DNA from: Euptelea pleiosperma
Taxonomy: Eukaryota; Streptophyta; Magnoliopsida; Ranunculales; Eupteleaceae
Length of the DNA: 64,000 bases
Reading direction: 5' to 3'
Assembly (NCBI GenBank): GCA_035048495.1
Contig: CM068549.1
Location: 20,617,103 to 20,681,102, forward strand
Positions within the stretch are counted from its first letter, which is position 1. Each line of letters starts with the position of its first letter. A program made the translations under genes and the position numbers. Of this stretch, positions 21,123 through 33,600 are shown in pieces. The notes below the pieces were generated by a model that saw nothing but the letters and a program-made list of their open reading frames with translations, did not search any database and had not been told where the DNA came from.

Positions 21123-24100
21123 TTGAGCGAATATCACATTTGAAGTGTAGGAACAACATTCGGGACTGTAGGAACAAGATTCGGGACTGTCGGAACAAGT
21201 TTGCCCCATTCGTGCGTCAATGACTCTAATTGGACTCAGTTTGTGCGTTACATTCCTAAGCTTATAACAAGTGACCTTTTCGCAACCGGACCACGTAATT
21301 TGACTCAATCTCTTCCATTACAATTGTCTAAACACATTTGAAGTCTGGGAACAAGATTCGGGACAGTCGAAATAAGTTTGCTCCATCCGTGCGTCAATGT
21401 CTCTAATTGGACACAGTTTGTGTGTTACATTCCGAAGTCTATAACTAGTGACTTGTTCTCGACCGGACCTCATAATTTGACGTATTATCTTCTATAACAA
21501 TTGTGTAAACACATTTGAAGTTTTAGAACAAGATTCGGGACAGTCGAAACAAGTTTGCTCCATCCGTGCGTCAATGTCTCTAATTGGACTCATTTTGTGT
21601 GTTACATTCCTAAGCCTATAACTAGTGACTTGTTCTCGACCGGACCGCGTAATTTGACCTAATATCTTCTATAGCAATTGTTTTAACACATTTGAAGTGT
21701 TGGAACAAGATTCAGGACTGTCAAAAAAGTTTGCCCCATCCGTGCGTCAATGACTCTGATTGGACTCAGTTTGTGCGTTACATTCCGAAGCTTATAACAA
21801 GTGACTTTTTCGCAACCGGACCTGGTAATTTGACTCAATCTCTTCAATTACAATTGTTTAAACACATTTGAAGTCTTGGAACAAGATTCGGGACGGTCGA
21901 AACATGTTTGCTCCATCCGTGCGTCAGTGTCTCTAACTGGATTCAGTTTGTGTGTTACATTCCTAAGCCTATAGCAAGTGACTTGTTCTCAACCGGACCT
22001 CCTAATTTGACTCAATATCTTCTATTACAATTGTTTAAACACATTTGAAGTGTAGGAACAACATTCGGGACTGTAGGAACAAGATTCGGGACTGTCGGAA
22101 CAAGTTTGCCCCATCCGTGCGTCAATGACTCTAATTGGACTCAGTTTGTGCGTTACATTCCTAAGCTTATAACAAGTGACTTTTTCGCAACCGGACCACG
22201 TAATTTGACTCAATCTCTTCCATTACAATTCTTTAAACACATTTTTAGTCTGGGAACAAGATTCGGGACAGTCGAAACAAGTTTGCTCCATCCGTGCGTG
22301 AATGTCTCTAAGTGGACTCAGTTTGTGTGTTACATTCCTAAGCCTATAACTAGTGACTTGTTGTCGACCGGACCGCGTAATTTGACCTAATATCTTCTAT
22401 AACAATTGTTTTAACACATTTGAAGTGTTGGAACAAGATTCAGGACTGTCAAACAAGTTTGCCCCATCCGTGCATCAATGACTCTAATTGGACTCAGTTT
22501 GTGCGTTACATTCCGAAGCTTATAACAAGTGACTTTTTCGCAACCGGACCTGGTAATTTGACTCAATCTCTTCAATCACAATTGTTTAAACACATTTGAA
22601 GTCTTGGAATAAGATTCGGGACGGTCGAAACAAGTTTGCTCCATCCGTGCGTTAATGTCTCTAATTGGATTCAGTTTGTGTGTTACATTCCTAAGCCTAT
22701 AACAAGTGACTTGTTCTCAACCGGACCTCCTAATTTGACTCAATATCTTCTATTACAATTGTTTAAACACATTTGAAGTGTAGGAACAAGATTCGGGACT
22801 GTAGGAACAAGATTCGGGACTGTCGGAACAAGTTTGCCCCATCCGTGCGTCAATGACTCTAATTGGACTCAGTTTGTGCGTTACATTCCTAAGCTTATAA
22901 CAAGTGACTTTTTCGCAACCGGACCACGTAATTTGACTCAATCTCTTCCATTACAATTGTCTAAACACATTTGAAGTCTGGGAACAAGATTCGGGACAGT
23001 CGAAATAAGTTTGCTCCATCCGTGCGTCAATGTCTCTAATTGCACTCAGTTTGTGTGTTACATTCCGAAGTCTATAACTAGTGACTTGTTCTCGACCGAA
23101 CCTCGTAATTTGACCTATTATCTTCTATAACAATTGCTTAAACACATTTGAAGTTTTAGAACAAGATTCGGGACAGTCGAAAGAAGTTTGCTCCATCCGT
23201 GCGTCAATGTCTCTAATTGGACTCATTTTGTGTGTTACATTCCTAAGCCTATAACTAGTGACTCTTTCTCGACTGGACCGCGTAATTTGACCTAATATCT
23301 TCTATAACAATTGTTTTTACACATTTGAAGTGTTGGAACAAGATTCGGGACTGTCGGAACAAGTTTGCCCCATCCGTGTGTCAATGACTCTAATTGGACT
23401 CAGTTTGTGCGTTACATTCCGAAGCTTATAACAAGTGACTTTTTCGCAACCGGACCTGGTAATTTGACTCAATCTCTTCAATTACAATTATTTAAACACA
23501 TTTGAGGTCTTGGAACAAGATTCGGGACGGTCGAAACAAGTTTGCTCCATCCGTGCGTTAATGTCTCTAATTGGATTCAGTTTGTGTGTTACATTCCTAA
23601 GCCTATAACAAGTGACTTGTTCTCAACCGGACCTCCTAATTTGACTCAATATCTTCTATTACAATTGTTTAAACACATTTGAAGTGTAGGAACAACATTC
23701 GGGACTGTAGGAACAAGATTCGGGACTGTCGGAACAAGTTTGCCCCATCCGTGCGTCAATGACTCTAATTGGACTCAGTTTGTGCGTTACATTCCTAAGC
23801 TTATAACAAGTGACTTTTTCACAACCGGACCACGTAATTTGATTCAATCTCTTCCATTACAATTGTCTAAACACATTTGAAGTCTGGGAACAAGATTCGG
23901 GACAGTCGAAATAAGTTTGCTCCATCCGTGATTCAATGTCTCTAATTGGACTCAGTTTGTGTGTTACATTCCGAAGTCTGTAACTAGTGACTTGTTCTCG
24001 ACCGGACCTCCTAATTTGACCTATTATCTTCTATAACCATTGTTTAAACACATTTGAAGTTTTAGAACAAGATTCGGGACAGTCGAAACAAGTTTGCTCC

Positions 24101-25236
24101 ATCCGTGCGTCAATGTCTCTAATTGGACTCATTTTGTGTGTTACATTCCTAAGCCTATAACTATTGACTTGTTCTCGACCGGACCGCATAATTTGACCTA
24201 ATATCTTCTATAACAATTGTTTTAACACATTTGAAGTGTTGGAACAAGATTCAGGACTGTCAAAAAAGTTTGCCCCATCCGTGCGTCAATGACTCTAATT
24301 GGACTCAGTTTGTGCGTTACATTCCGAAGCTTATAACAAGTGACTTTTTCGCAACCGAACCTGGTAATTTGACTCAATCTCTTCAATTACAATTGTTTAA
24401 ACACATTTGAAGTCTTGGAACAAGATTCGGGATGGTCAAAACAAGTTTGCTCCATCCGTGCGTCAGTTTCTCTAATTGGATTCAGTTTGTGTGTTACATT
24501 CCTAAGCCTATAACAAGTGACTTGTTCTCAACCGGACCTCCTAATTTGACTCAATATCTTCTATTACAATTGTTTAAACACATTTGAAGTGTAGGAACAA
24601 CATTCGGGACTGTAGGAACAAGATTCGGGACTGTCGGAACAAGTTTGCCCCATCCGTGCGTCAATGACTCTAATTGGACTTAGTTTGTGCGTTACATTCC
24701 TAAGCTTATAACAAGTGACTTTTTCACAACCGGACCACGTAATTTGACTCAATCTCTTCCATTACAATTGTTTAAACACATTTTAAGTCTGGGAACAAGA
24801 TTCGGGACAGTCGAAACAAGTTTGCTCCATCCGTGCGTGAATGTCTCTAAGTGGACTCAGTTTGTGTGTTACATTCCTAAGCCTATAACTAGTGACTTGT
24901 TCTCGACCGGACCGCGTAATTTGACCTAATATCTTCTATAACAATTGTTTTAACACATTTGAAGTGTTGGAACAAGAGTCAGGACTGTCAAACAAGTTTG
25001 CCCCATCCGTGCGTCAATGACTCTAATTGGACTCAGTTTGTGCGTTACATTCCGAAGCTTATAACAATTGACTTTTTCGCAACCGGACCTGGTAATTTGA
25101 CTCAATCTCTTCAATTACAATTGTTTAAACACATTTGAAGTCTCGGAACAAGATTCGGGACGGTCGAAACAAGTTTGCTCCATCCGTGCGTTACTGTCTC
25201 TAATTGGATTCAGTTTGTGTGTTTCATTCCTAAGCC

Positions 25237-25413
25237 TATAACAAGTGACTTGTTCTCAACCGGACCTCCTAATTTGACTCAATATCTTCTATTACAATTG
25301 TTTAAACACATTTGAAGTGTAGGAACAAGATTCGGGACTGTCGGAACAAGTTTGCCCCATCCGTGCGTCAATGACTCTAATTGGACTCAATTTGTGCGTT
25401 ACATTCCTAAGCT
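25237..25413 (+). repeat. 177-bp D monomer with a single 21-bp copy
   Basis: A D monomer with only one copy of the 21-bp segment (TAGGAACAAGATTCGG then GTCGG), so it is 177 bp long. Because it lies in the 10,416-bp unit it recurs at 35,653-35,829, 46,069-46,245 and 49,690-49,866. Confidence 0.88.
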
Positions 25414-26496
25414 TATAACAAGTGACTTTTTCGCAACCGGACCACGTAATTTGACTCAATCTCTTCCATTACAATTGTCTAAACACATTTGAAGTCTGGG
25501 AACAAGATTCAGGACAGTCGAAATAAGTTTGCTCCATCCGTGCGTCAATGTCTCTAATTGGACTCAGTTTGTGTGTTACATTCCGAAGTCTATAACTAGT
25601 GACTTGTTCTCGACCGAACCTCGTAATTTGACCTATTATCTTCTATAACAATTGTGTAAACACATTTGAAGTTTTAGAACAAGATTCGGGACAGTCGAAA
25701 CAAGTTTGCTCCATCCGTGCGTCAATGTCTCTAATTGGACTCATTTTGTGTGTTACATTCCTAAGCCTATAACTAGTGACTTGTTCTCGACTGGACCGCG
25801 TAATTTGACCCAATATCTTCTATAACAATTGTTTTAACACATTTGAAGTGTTGGAACAAGATTCGGGACTGTCGAAACAAGTTTACCCCATCCGTGCGTC
25901 AATGACTCTAATTGGACTCAGTTTGTGCGTTACATTCCGAAGCTTATAACAAGTGACTTTTTCGCAACCGGACCTGGTAATTTGACTCAATCTCTTCAAT
26001 TACAATTGTTTAAACACATTTGAAGTCTTGGAACAAGATTCGGGACGGTCGAAACAAGTTTGCTCCATCCGTGCGTTAATGTCTCTAATTGGATTCAGTT
26101 TGTGTGTTACATTCCTAAGCCTATAACAAATGACTTGTTCTCAATCGGACCTCCTAATTTGACTCAATATCTTCTATTACAATTGTTTAAACACATTTGA
26201 AGTGTAGGAACAAGATTCGGGACTGTAGGAACAAGATTCGGGACTGTCGGAACAAGTTTGGCCCATCCGTGCGTCAATGACTCTAATTGGACTCAGTTTG
26301 TGCGTTACATTCCTAAGCTTATAACAAGTGACTTTTTCGCAACCGGACCACGTAATTTGACTCAATCTCTTCCATTACAATTGTCTAAACACATTTGAAG
26401 TCTGGGAACAAGATTCGGGACAGTCGAAATAAGTTTGCTCCATCCGTGCGTCAATGTCTCTAATTGGACTCAGTTTGTGTGTTACATTCCGAAGTC

Positions 26497-26673
26497 TATA
26501 ACTAGTGACTTGTTCTCGACCGCACCTCGTAATTTGACCTATTATCTTCTATAACAATTGTTTAAACACATTTGAAGTTTTAGAACAAGATTCGGGACAG
26601 TCGAAACAAGTTTGCTCCATCCGTGCGTCAATGTCTCTAATTGGACTCATTTTGTGTGTTACATTCCTAAGCC
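26497..26673 (+). repeat. Satellite monomer type A (177 bp)
   Basis: Starts TATAACTAGTGACTTGTTCTCG, with ACCTCGTAATTTGACC in the first third and GAAGTTTTAGAAC in the middle. Its second half is the TTTGCTCC / TGTCTC / GTGTGTT version, with CTCATTTTG instead of CTCAGTTTG. The first half resembles B and D and the second half resembles C and E, so A reads as a recombinant of the two families. This copy has CGCACCTCG where most have CGGACCTCG or CGAACCTCG. Confidence 0.88.
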
Positions 26674-26849
26674 TATAACTAGTGACTTGTTCTCGACCGG
26701 ACCACGTAATTTGACCTAATATCTTCTATAACAATTGTTTTAACACATTTGAAGTGTTGGAACAAGATTCAGGACTGTGAAAAAAGTTTGCCCCATCCGT
26801 GCGTCAATGACTCTAATTGGACTCAGTTTGTGCGTTACATTCCGAAGCT
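26674..26849 (+). repeat. Satellite monomer type B (176 bp)
   Basis: Marked by GGACCGCGTAATTTGACC (here GGACCACG), TGTTTTAACACATTTG, and GATTCAGGACTGTCAAAAAAG, where most other types have GATTCGGGAC. The second half is the TTTGCCCC / TGACTC / GTGCGTT version. At 176 bp it is the only common type whose length is not a multiple of three, so open frames break here. Confidence 0.88.
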
Positions 26850-27026
26850 TATAACAAATGACTTTTTCGCAATCGGACCTGGTAATTTGACTCAATCTCT
26901 TCAATTATAATTGTTTAAACACATTTGAAGTCTTGGAACAAGATTCGGGACGGTCGAAACAAGTTTTCTCCATCCGTGCGTCAGTGTCTCTAATTGGATT
27001 CAGTTTGTGTGTTACATTCCTAAGCC
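26850..27026 (+). repeat. Satellite monomer type C (177 bp)
   Basis: Marked by GACTTTTTCGCAA, GGACCTGGTAATTTGACTC, CTTCAATTACAATTG, GAAGTCTTGGAAC and GGGACGGTCG. Its second half has CGTCAGTGTCTC (or CGTTAATGTCTC) and TTGGATTCAG. This copy carries AAATGACTTTTTCGCAATC, a variant found again at about 37,267, 52,011 and 52,916, which makes it useful for tracing duplications. Confidence 0.88.
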
Positions 27027-27224
27027 TATAACAAGTGACTTGTTCTCAACCGGACCTCCTAATTTGACTCAATATCTTCTATTACAATTGTTTAAACACA
27101 TTTGAAGTGTAGGAACAACATTCGGGACTGTAGGAACAAGATTCGGGACTGTCGGAACAAGTTTGCCCCATCCGTGCGTCAATGACTCTAATTGGACTCA
27201 GTTTGTGCGTTACATTCCTAAGCT
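27027..27224 (+). repeat. Satellite monomer type D (198 bp, internal 21-bp duplication)
   Basis: Starts TATAACAAGTGACTTGTTCTC, with ACCTCCTAATTTGACTC and CTTCTATTACAATTG. It is 21 bp longer than the others because a 21-bp segment beginning TAGGAACAACATTCGG is repeated with one C/G difference. The second half is the TTTGCCCC / TGACTC / GTGCGTT version. All three LTR copies in the window sit in a D monomer after base 77. Confidence 0.88.
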
Positions 27225-27401
27225 TATAACAAGTGACTTTTTCGCAACCGGACCACGTAATTTGACTCAATCTCTTCCATTACAATTGTCTAAACACATT
27301 TGAAGTCTGGGAACAAGATTCGGGACAGTCGAAATAAGTTTGCTCCATCCGTGCGTCAATGTCTCTAATTGGACTCAGTTTGTGTGTTACATTCCGAAGT
27401 C
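27225..27401 (+). repeat. Satellite monomer type E (177 bp)
   Basis: Marked by GGACCACGTAATTTGACTC, CTTCCATTACAATTGTC, GAAGTCTGGGAAC and GGGACAGTCGAAATAAG. Its second half is the TTTGCTCC / TGTCTC / GTGTGTT version, ending CCGAAGTC. It normally precedes an A monomer. Confidence 0.88.
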
Positions 27402-27434
27402 TATAACTAGTGACTTGTTCTCGACCGGACCTCC

Positions 27435-30400
27435 TAATTTGACCTATTATCTTCTATAACAATTGTTTAAACACATTTGAAGTTTTAGAACAAGATTCGG
27501 GACAGTCGAAACAAGTTTGCTCCATCCGTGCGTCAATGTCTCTAATTGGACTCATTTTGTGTGTTACATTCCTAAGCCTATAACTAGTGACTTGTTCTCG
27601 ACCGGACCGCGTAATTTGACCTAATATCTTCTATAACAATTGTTTTAACACATTTGAACTGTTGGAACAAGATTCAGGACAGTCAAAAAAGTTTGCCCCA
27701 TCCGTGCGTCAATGACTCTATTTGGACTCAGTTTGTGCGTTACGTTCCGAAGCTTATAACAAGTGACTTTTTCGCAACCGGACCTGGTAATTTGACTCAA
27801 TCTCTTCAATTACAATTGTTTAAACACATTTGAAGTCTTGGAACAAGATTCGGGACGGTCGAAACAAGTTTGCTCCATCCGTGCGTCAGTGTCTCTAATT
27901 GGATTCAGTTTGTGTGTTACATTCCTAAGCCTATAACAAGTGACTTGTTCTCAACCGGACCTCCTAATTTGACTCAATATCTTCTATTACAATTGTTTAA
28001 ACACATTTGAAGTGTAGGAACAACATTCGGGACTGTAGGAACAAGATTCGGGACTGTCGGAACAAGTTTGCCCCATCCGTGCGTCAATGACTCTAATTGG
28101 ACTCAGTTTGTGCGTTACATTCCTAAGCTTATAACAAGTGACTTTTTCGCAACCGGACCACGTAATTTGACTCAATCTCTTCCATTACAATTGTCTAAAC
28201 ACATTTGAAGTCTGGGAACAAGATTCGGGACAGTCGAAATAAGTTTGCTCCATCCGTGCGTCAATGTCTCTAATTGGACTCAGTTTGTGTGTTACATTCC
28301 GAAGTCTATAACTAGTGACTTGTTCTCGACCGGACCTCGTAATTTGACCAATTATCTTCTATAACAATTGTTTAAACACATTTGAAGTTTTAGAACTAGA
28401 TTCGGGACAGTCGAAACAAGTTTGCTCCATCCGTGCGTCAATGTCTCTAATTGGACTCATTTTGTGTGTTACATTCCTAAGCCTATAACTAGTGACTTGT
28501 TCTCGACCGGACCGCGTAATTTGACCTAATATCTTCTATAACAATTGTTTTAACACATTTGAACTGTTGGAACAAGATTCAGGACTGTCAAAAAAGTTTG
28601 CCCCATCCGTGCGTCAATGACTCTAATTGGACTCAGTTTGTGCGTTACATTCCGAAGCTTATAACAAGTGACTTTTTCGCAACCGGACCTGGTAATTTGA
28701 CTCAATCTCTTCAATTACAATTGGTTAAACACATTTGAAGTCTTGGAACAAGATTCGGGACGGTCGAAACAAGTTTGCTCCATTCGTGCGTCAGTGTCTC
28801 TAATTGGATTCAGTTTGTGTGTTACATTCCTAAGCCTATAACAAGTGACTTGTTCTCAACCGGACCTCCTAATTTGACTCAATATCTTCTATTACAATTG
28901 TTTAAACACATTTTGAAAGTAGGTATTTTCCGCGTCGTTGGTTACGGAAACCCTAACCTCAACAAGATTTGTAATTTTATCCGATTTTATCCTGATTATC
29001 CTGCAAAATTGACAGATTTGTATAGGGATTCGTGTCGGATGTCGATCCGCACTCGGGATTAGTCTGATTAGCGCGAATAGGAACATAAAATGACAGAAAG
29101 TTTCCTGAAAATAGAACACAATTTTATTCAAATCAACTTCATTCATTCGAACATGTCTCTTACAATCAAGTAAAAATAACTAAATTATAAAGCGTTAAAA
29201 AAAATAAACTAGAGAGAGAAAGAGAGAACTAGAGAGATCTAGAGAGAGAGGACATATAGAGAGAGAAAGAAGAAATCTAGAGAGAGAAAATGAAAAGTAA
29301 AAATAAAAAAAAAGAATAGAGAGAAAGAAACAATACCTTAGACTTACCAATGATCGGGTGCACAGCCAAGACATGGGGCAGAAGAGAAACAAGGAGGATC
29401 TTGGTGGGTAGCACCGCAAGAGATGTGGTCATGAAGATTGCCGGAGTTGCAGGTTTGCAACTCCGGTCAATGGAGTTGTGGTGCATGGCAGCGAAGAAGA
29501 TCAAATGGTGGAGGCGTGGCTTGCATGAAGGATGAATCACCAATTCTCTTTTCTTCCCCTTTTCTTTTGGTTCATTTTTTTTTTTATCTCACAAATACCT
29601 GCAAATTGAAGGTGGAAGAGGCGGTGCTCACAGGTGGAATACGTGCAAGGTTGCACGTTCTGGAAGGTGGCAGCAACGGTGGAAGTTGTGGAGAGGATGA
29701 TCTGCTTGAGGAAGGGCAGCAGCTGCTGGTGCGTGGCTGCTGGGACGCTAGGAAGGAGGCGAAGCAATGAGGCGGAGGTGACGTGCAGCAGCAGGCGAAC
29801 CCAAGAAGTTGCAGGCGGTGGGCAGCTGGTTGTTCGAGTGGAGAAGACGGACTGGTGGAAGAGGAGGATCAGGGAGGAAGAAGTGGGGGCAGGCGTAGCA
29901 GGTGGAGAAGGAGGGGGCGTTGCCGGAGAGAAGAGGAGACGGAGGCGAACCAGTCCGGTGGGCTGGGTGAGAGGGGAACAGGCGGTGGTGGTGGACTGGT
30001 TAACGTGAACCAGTCCGCCGGAGGAGTTTAAAAACTCGCCTGCTGGTTGCAGGCGCAAGTGGAGGTGCAGCTGGAGGCTGGCGGTCGTGCAGCAGCAAGG
30101 AGAGAAGAAGAAAAAGAGAAGAAGAAAGGAAGAAGAAGAAGGCGGAGACGGCCGGAGTTCTGCAACTCCGGCCGAACGAAGAAAAGAAGAAAAAAAAAAA
30201 AGAAGAAGAAAAGAAGAAGAAGAAGAAGAAGACGAGAAGGAGAAGAAGAAAGAAGAAAGGGAAGAGAGGAAGAGGGATGAAGAGAAGGAAGAGAAGAAAG
30301 AGAAGAGAAGAAGGACGGCCGGAGTTGCAAACCTGCAACTCCGGCGAAGAATGGTGAAGAAGATGAAGAGAAGGAAAAACGAGAAAGAAGAAAGGAGGAG

Positions 30401-30558
30401 GAAGATGGGGCCAAAAACGACGGGAAGAGTAAAAGGGGAAGGAGAGGAGAAGAGGGGAGAGGGATTAGGGTTCGAACGAACCCTTCTCCTTCCTCTTATA
30501 AAGCTCCCTATTTCCATTAATGGAAATAGGGTATTTTTTAAATAAAAAAAATATTTTT

Positions 30559-30601
<43 letters not shown>

Positions 30602-33600
30602 TAAAATGCTACTTTTCTATGGGGAATCTCCCCAATTAGTGGACCCCCCATTTAATTAAAATTATTTTTGAAATTCGCGGGGTCCACTAACTGGTCGGAC
30701 AGCGGGTCGATGCTGATGGGCCCGGCTACTGGCCCACATGGACTGATGATGTCCATCGTCTCACAAGATGATGTGACAGGCATTCTGAAGGCGATCGGAT
30801 GGATGGTGACTTGATTGGGACCCAGATTGGTAGATCGACGGATCTAGAGAGATCCAACGGTCCGATTGAAGATCCAACGGTCCGATGGAAGATCCAACGG
30901 TCAGAAAGCTAAGGGAGATGAGATAGAGCCGAAGGGTAGGAGTTCTGGGGTTAAGTCAGTAGATTCGAGGATCGAGAGATGAAGAGAGAGAGAGAATAAG
31001 AAGAAATGAGAGAAAAAGTATAAAAAAAAATGGAAAAAAACACTGGCGGAGGGTCTGGAACCCTGGTCTTCACTGTGACATCCTCACGCTTCTCCAGTAG
31101 AGTCGACCATCATTCTTTGCTGACTCATGTGGCTTTAAACGCTTTGGTCCGTCTCTTGGTCATTGGCTCTCCTACTCTCTTCGTTCTTTGGGCCGACTTT
31201 TTGGTCCTCTTATTCAGCCCATATTTGGCCCATATCTTCTAGTTATAGCATGTGGGCTTGTTAAGCTTTGATAATGGGCTTTCATGATCGATTTGGGCCC
31301 ACAAGTCTCGAAAATCGTCCCATCGGGGTGTCCTGCGACAGAAGAAGCGCGTAATCAGAACGGCTTAATATTTAGACTTCCGAAAATGTGTTTAATGCAT
31401 GCAAATTTACCATTTCGTCCAGAAAAGTGTGTTTTACGCAATGAGATAGACTCTTACGTAGAAAAGTGGATAATTAGAGCAGTTTTACGTAGGAGAGTGC
31501 GATAACGCTAACAGGATAAGTGCTTAAAATAAGCACTTTTGAGCGAATATCACATTTGAAGTGTAGGAACAACATTCGGGACTGTAGGAACAAGATTCGG
31601 GACTGTCGGAACAAGTTTGCCCCATCCGTGCGTCAATGACTCTAATTGGACTCAGTTTGTGCGTTACATTCCTAAGCTTATAACAAGTGACCTTTTCGCA
31701 ACCGGACCACGTAATTTGACTCAATCTCTTCCATTACAATTGTCTAAACACATTTGAAGTCTGGGAACAAGATTCGGGACAGTCGAAATAAGTTTGCTCC
31801 ATCCGTGCGTCAATGTCTCTAATTGGACACAGTTTGTGTGTTACATTCCGAAGTCTATAACTAGTGACTTGTTCTCGACCGGACCTCATAATTTGACGTA
31901 TTATCTTCTATAACAATTGTGTAAACACATTTGAAGTTTTAGAACAAGATTCGGGACAGTCGAAACAAGTTTGCTCCATCCGTGCGTCAATGTCTCTAAT
32001 TGGACTCATTTTGTGTGTTACATTCCTAAGCCTATAACTAGTGACTTGTTCTCGACCGGACCGCGTAATTTGACCTAATATCTTCTATAGCAATTGTTTT
32101 AACACATTTGAAGTGTTGGAACAAGATTCAGGACTGTCAAAAAAGTTTGCCCCATCCGTGCGTCAATGACTCTGATTGGACTCAGTTTGTGCGTTACATT
32201 CCGAAGCTTATAACAAGTGACTTTTTCGCAACCGGACCTGGTAATTTGACTCAATCTCTTCAATTACAATTGTTTAAACACATTTGAAGTCTTGGAACAA
32301 GATTCGGGACGGTCGAAACATGTTTGCTCCATCCGTGCGTCAGTGTCTCTAACTGGATTCAGTTTGTGTGTTACATTCCTAAGCCTATAGCAAGTGACTT
32401 GTTCTCAACCGGACCTCCTAATTTGACTCAATATCTTCTATTACAATTGTTTAAACACATTTGAAGTGTAGGAACAACATTCGGGACTGTAGGAACAAGA
32501 TTCGGGACTGTCGGAACAAGTTTGCCCCATCCGTGCGTCAATGACTCTAATTGGACTCAGTTTGTGCGTTACATTCCTAAGCTTATAACAAGTGACTTTT
32601 TCGCAACCGGACCACGTAATTTGACTCAATCTCTTCCATTACAATTCTTTAAACACATTTTTAGTCTGGGAACAAGATTCGGGACAGTCGAAACAAGTTT
32701 GCTCCATCCGTGCGTGAATGTCTCTAAGTGGACTCAGTTTGTGTGTTACATTCCTAAGCCTATAACTAGTGACTTGTTGTCGACCGGACCGCGTAATTTG
32801 ACCTAATATCTTCTATAACAATTGTTTTAACACATTTGAAGTGTTGGAACAAGATTCAGGACTGTCAAACAAGTTTGCCCCATCCGTGCATCAATGACTC
32901 TAATTGGACTCAGTTTGTGCGTTACATTCCGAAGCTTATAACAAGTGACTTTTTCGCAACCGGACCTGGTAATTTGACTCAATCTCTTCAATCACAATTG
33001 TTTAAACACATTTGAAGTCTTGGAATAAGATTCGGGACGGTCGAAACAAGTTTGCTCCATCCGTGCGTTAATGTCTCTAATTGGATTCAGTTTGTGTGTT
33101 ACATTCCTAAGCCTATAACAAGTGACTTGTTCTCAACCGGACCTCCTAATTTGACTCAATATCTTCTATTACAATTGTTTAAACACATTTGAAGTGTAGG
33201 AACAAGATTCGGGACTGTAGGAACAAGATTCGGGACTGTCGGAACAAGTTTGCCCCATCCGTGCGTCAATGACTCTAATTGGACTCAGTTTGTGCGTTAC
33301 ATTCCTAAGCTTATAACAAGTGACTTTTTCGCAACCGGACCACGTAATTTGACTCAATCTCTTCCATTACAATTGTCTAAACACATTTGAAGTCTGGGAA
33401 CAAGATTCGGGACAGTCGAAATAAGTTTGCTCCATCCGTGCGTCAATGTCTCTAATTGCACTCAGTTTGTGTGTTACATTCCGAAGTCTATAACTAGTGA
33501 CTTGTTCTCGACCGAACCTCGTAATTTGACCTATTATCTTCTATAACAATTGCTTAAACACATTTGAAGTTTTAGAACAAGATTCGGGACAGTCGAAAGA

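Larger units (their letters stand above)
18497..21136 (+). mobile_element. Solo LTR, 2,640 bp, copy 1
   Basis: Non-satellite insert that starts TGAAAGTAGG and ends GCGAATATCA (TG...CA), flanked by a perfect 5-bp target duplication. It has no long terminal repeat within itself and no gag, protease, reverse transcriptase or integrase reading frame, so it fits one LTR left after LTR-LTR recombination. Inside are AG microsatellites, a purine-rich tract, three hairpins with the same stem, a TATA-like box and AATAAA in the plus sense, a poly-T tract, and three 20-bp GATCCAACGGTC repeats. The length suggests a Ty3/Gypsy-type element, but the lineage is not identified. A 326-codon minus-strand frame (19,120-20,100) starts at ATG but encodes only Ser/Phe/Leu/Pro-rich low complexity opposite the purine tract, so I do not call it a gene. 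A non-autonomous element of another kind is less likely. Confidence 0.85.
26497..27401 (+). repeat. Reference 905-bp higher-order repeat, A-B-C-D-E
   Basis: A clean copy of the basic HOR: five monomers of 177, 176, 177, 198 and 177 bp. The next A monomer starts at 27,402, exactly 905 bp later, and the following HOR (27,402-28,306) has the same length. The 905-bp period is also the commonest spacing between D monomers elsewhere. Types are told apart by diagnostic bases in the first half (GACTTGTTCTC in A, B, D; GACTTTTTCGCAA in C, E) and in the second half (TTTGCTCC with GTGTGTTAC in A, C, E; TTTGCCCC with GTGCGTTAC in B, D). Confidence 0.93.
17018..27434 (+). repeat. 10,416-bp LTR-bearing segmental unit, copy 1
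   Basis: Everything from about 17,018 to 27,434 reappears 10,417 bp downstream left of the poly-T tract, and 10,416 bp downstream right of it. Contents are the end of satellite block 1, LTR copy 1 and most of block 2. The left breakpoint lies after the CCTCG/CCTCC mismatch (17,017 versus 27,434) and before about 17,241. Private variants include GATGGTCAAAAC near 24,431, TAACCATTG near 24,036 and CCCCATTCG near 21,208. Confidence 0.93.
21137..28913 (+). repeat. Satellite array block 2 (7,777 bp)
   Basis: Resumes the interrupted D monomer at CATTTGAAGTGTAGG and continues with 905-bp HORs, a 728-bp variant (22,025-22,753) and E/A fusions. The last D monomer starts at 28,837 and is cut after 77 bases by LTR copy 2. 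Clean 905-bp HORs lie at 26,497-27,401 and 27,402-28,306. Confidence 0.96.

Noticed and set aside
18497..21136. Three independent insertions of the same element into a hotspot
   Set aside because: Identical base position, identical target duplication and kilobases of matching flank are far better explained by duplication of one insertion.
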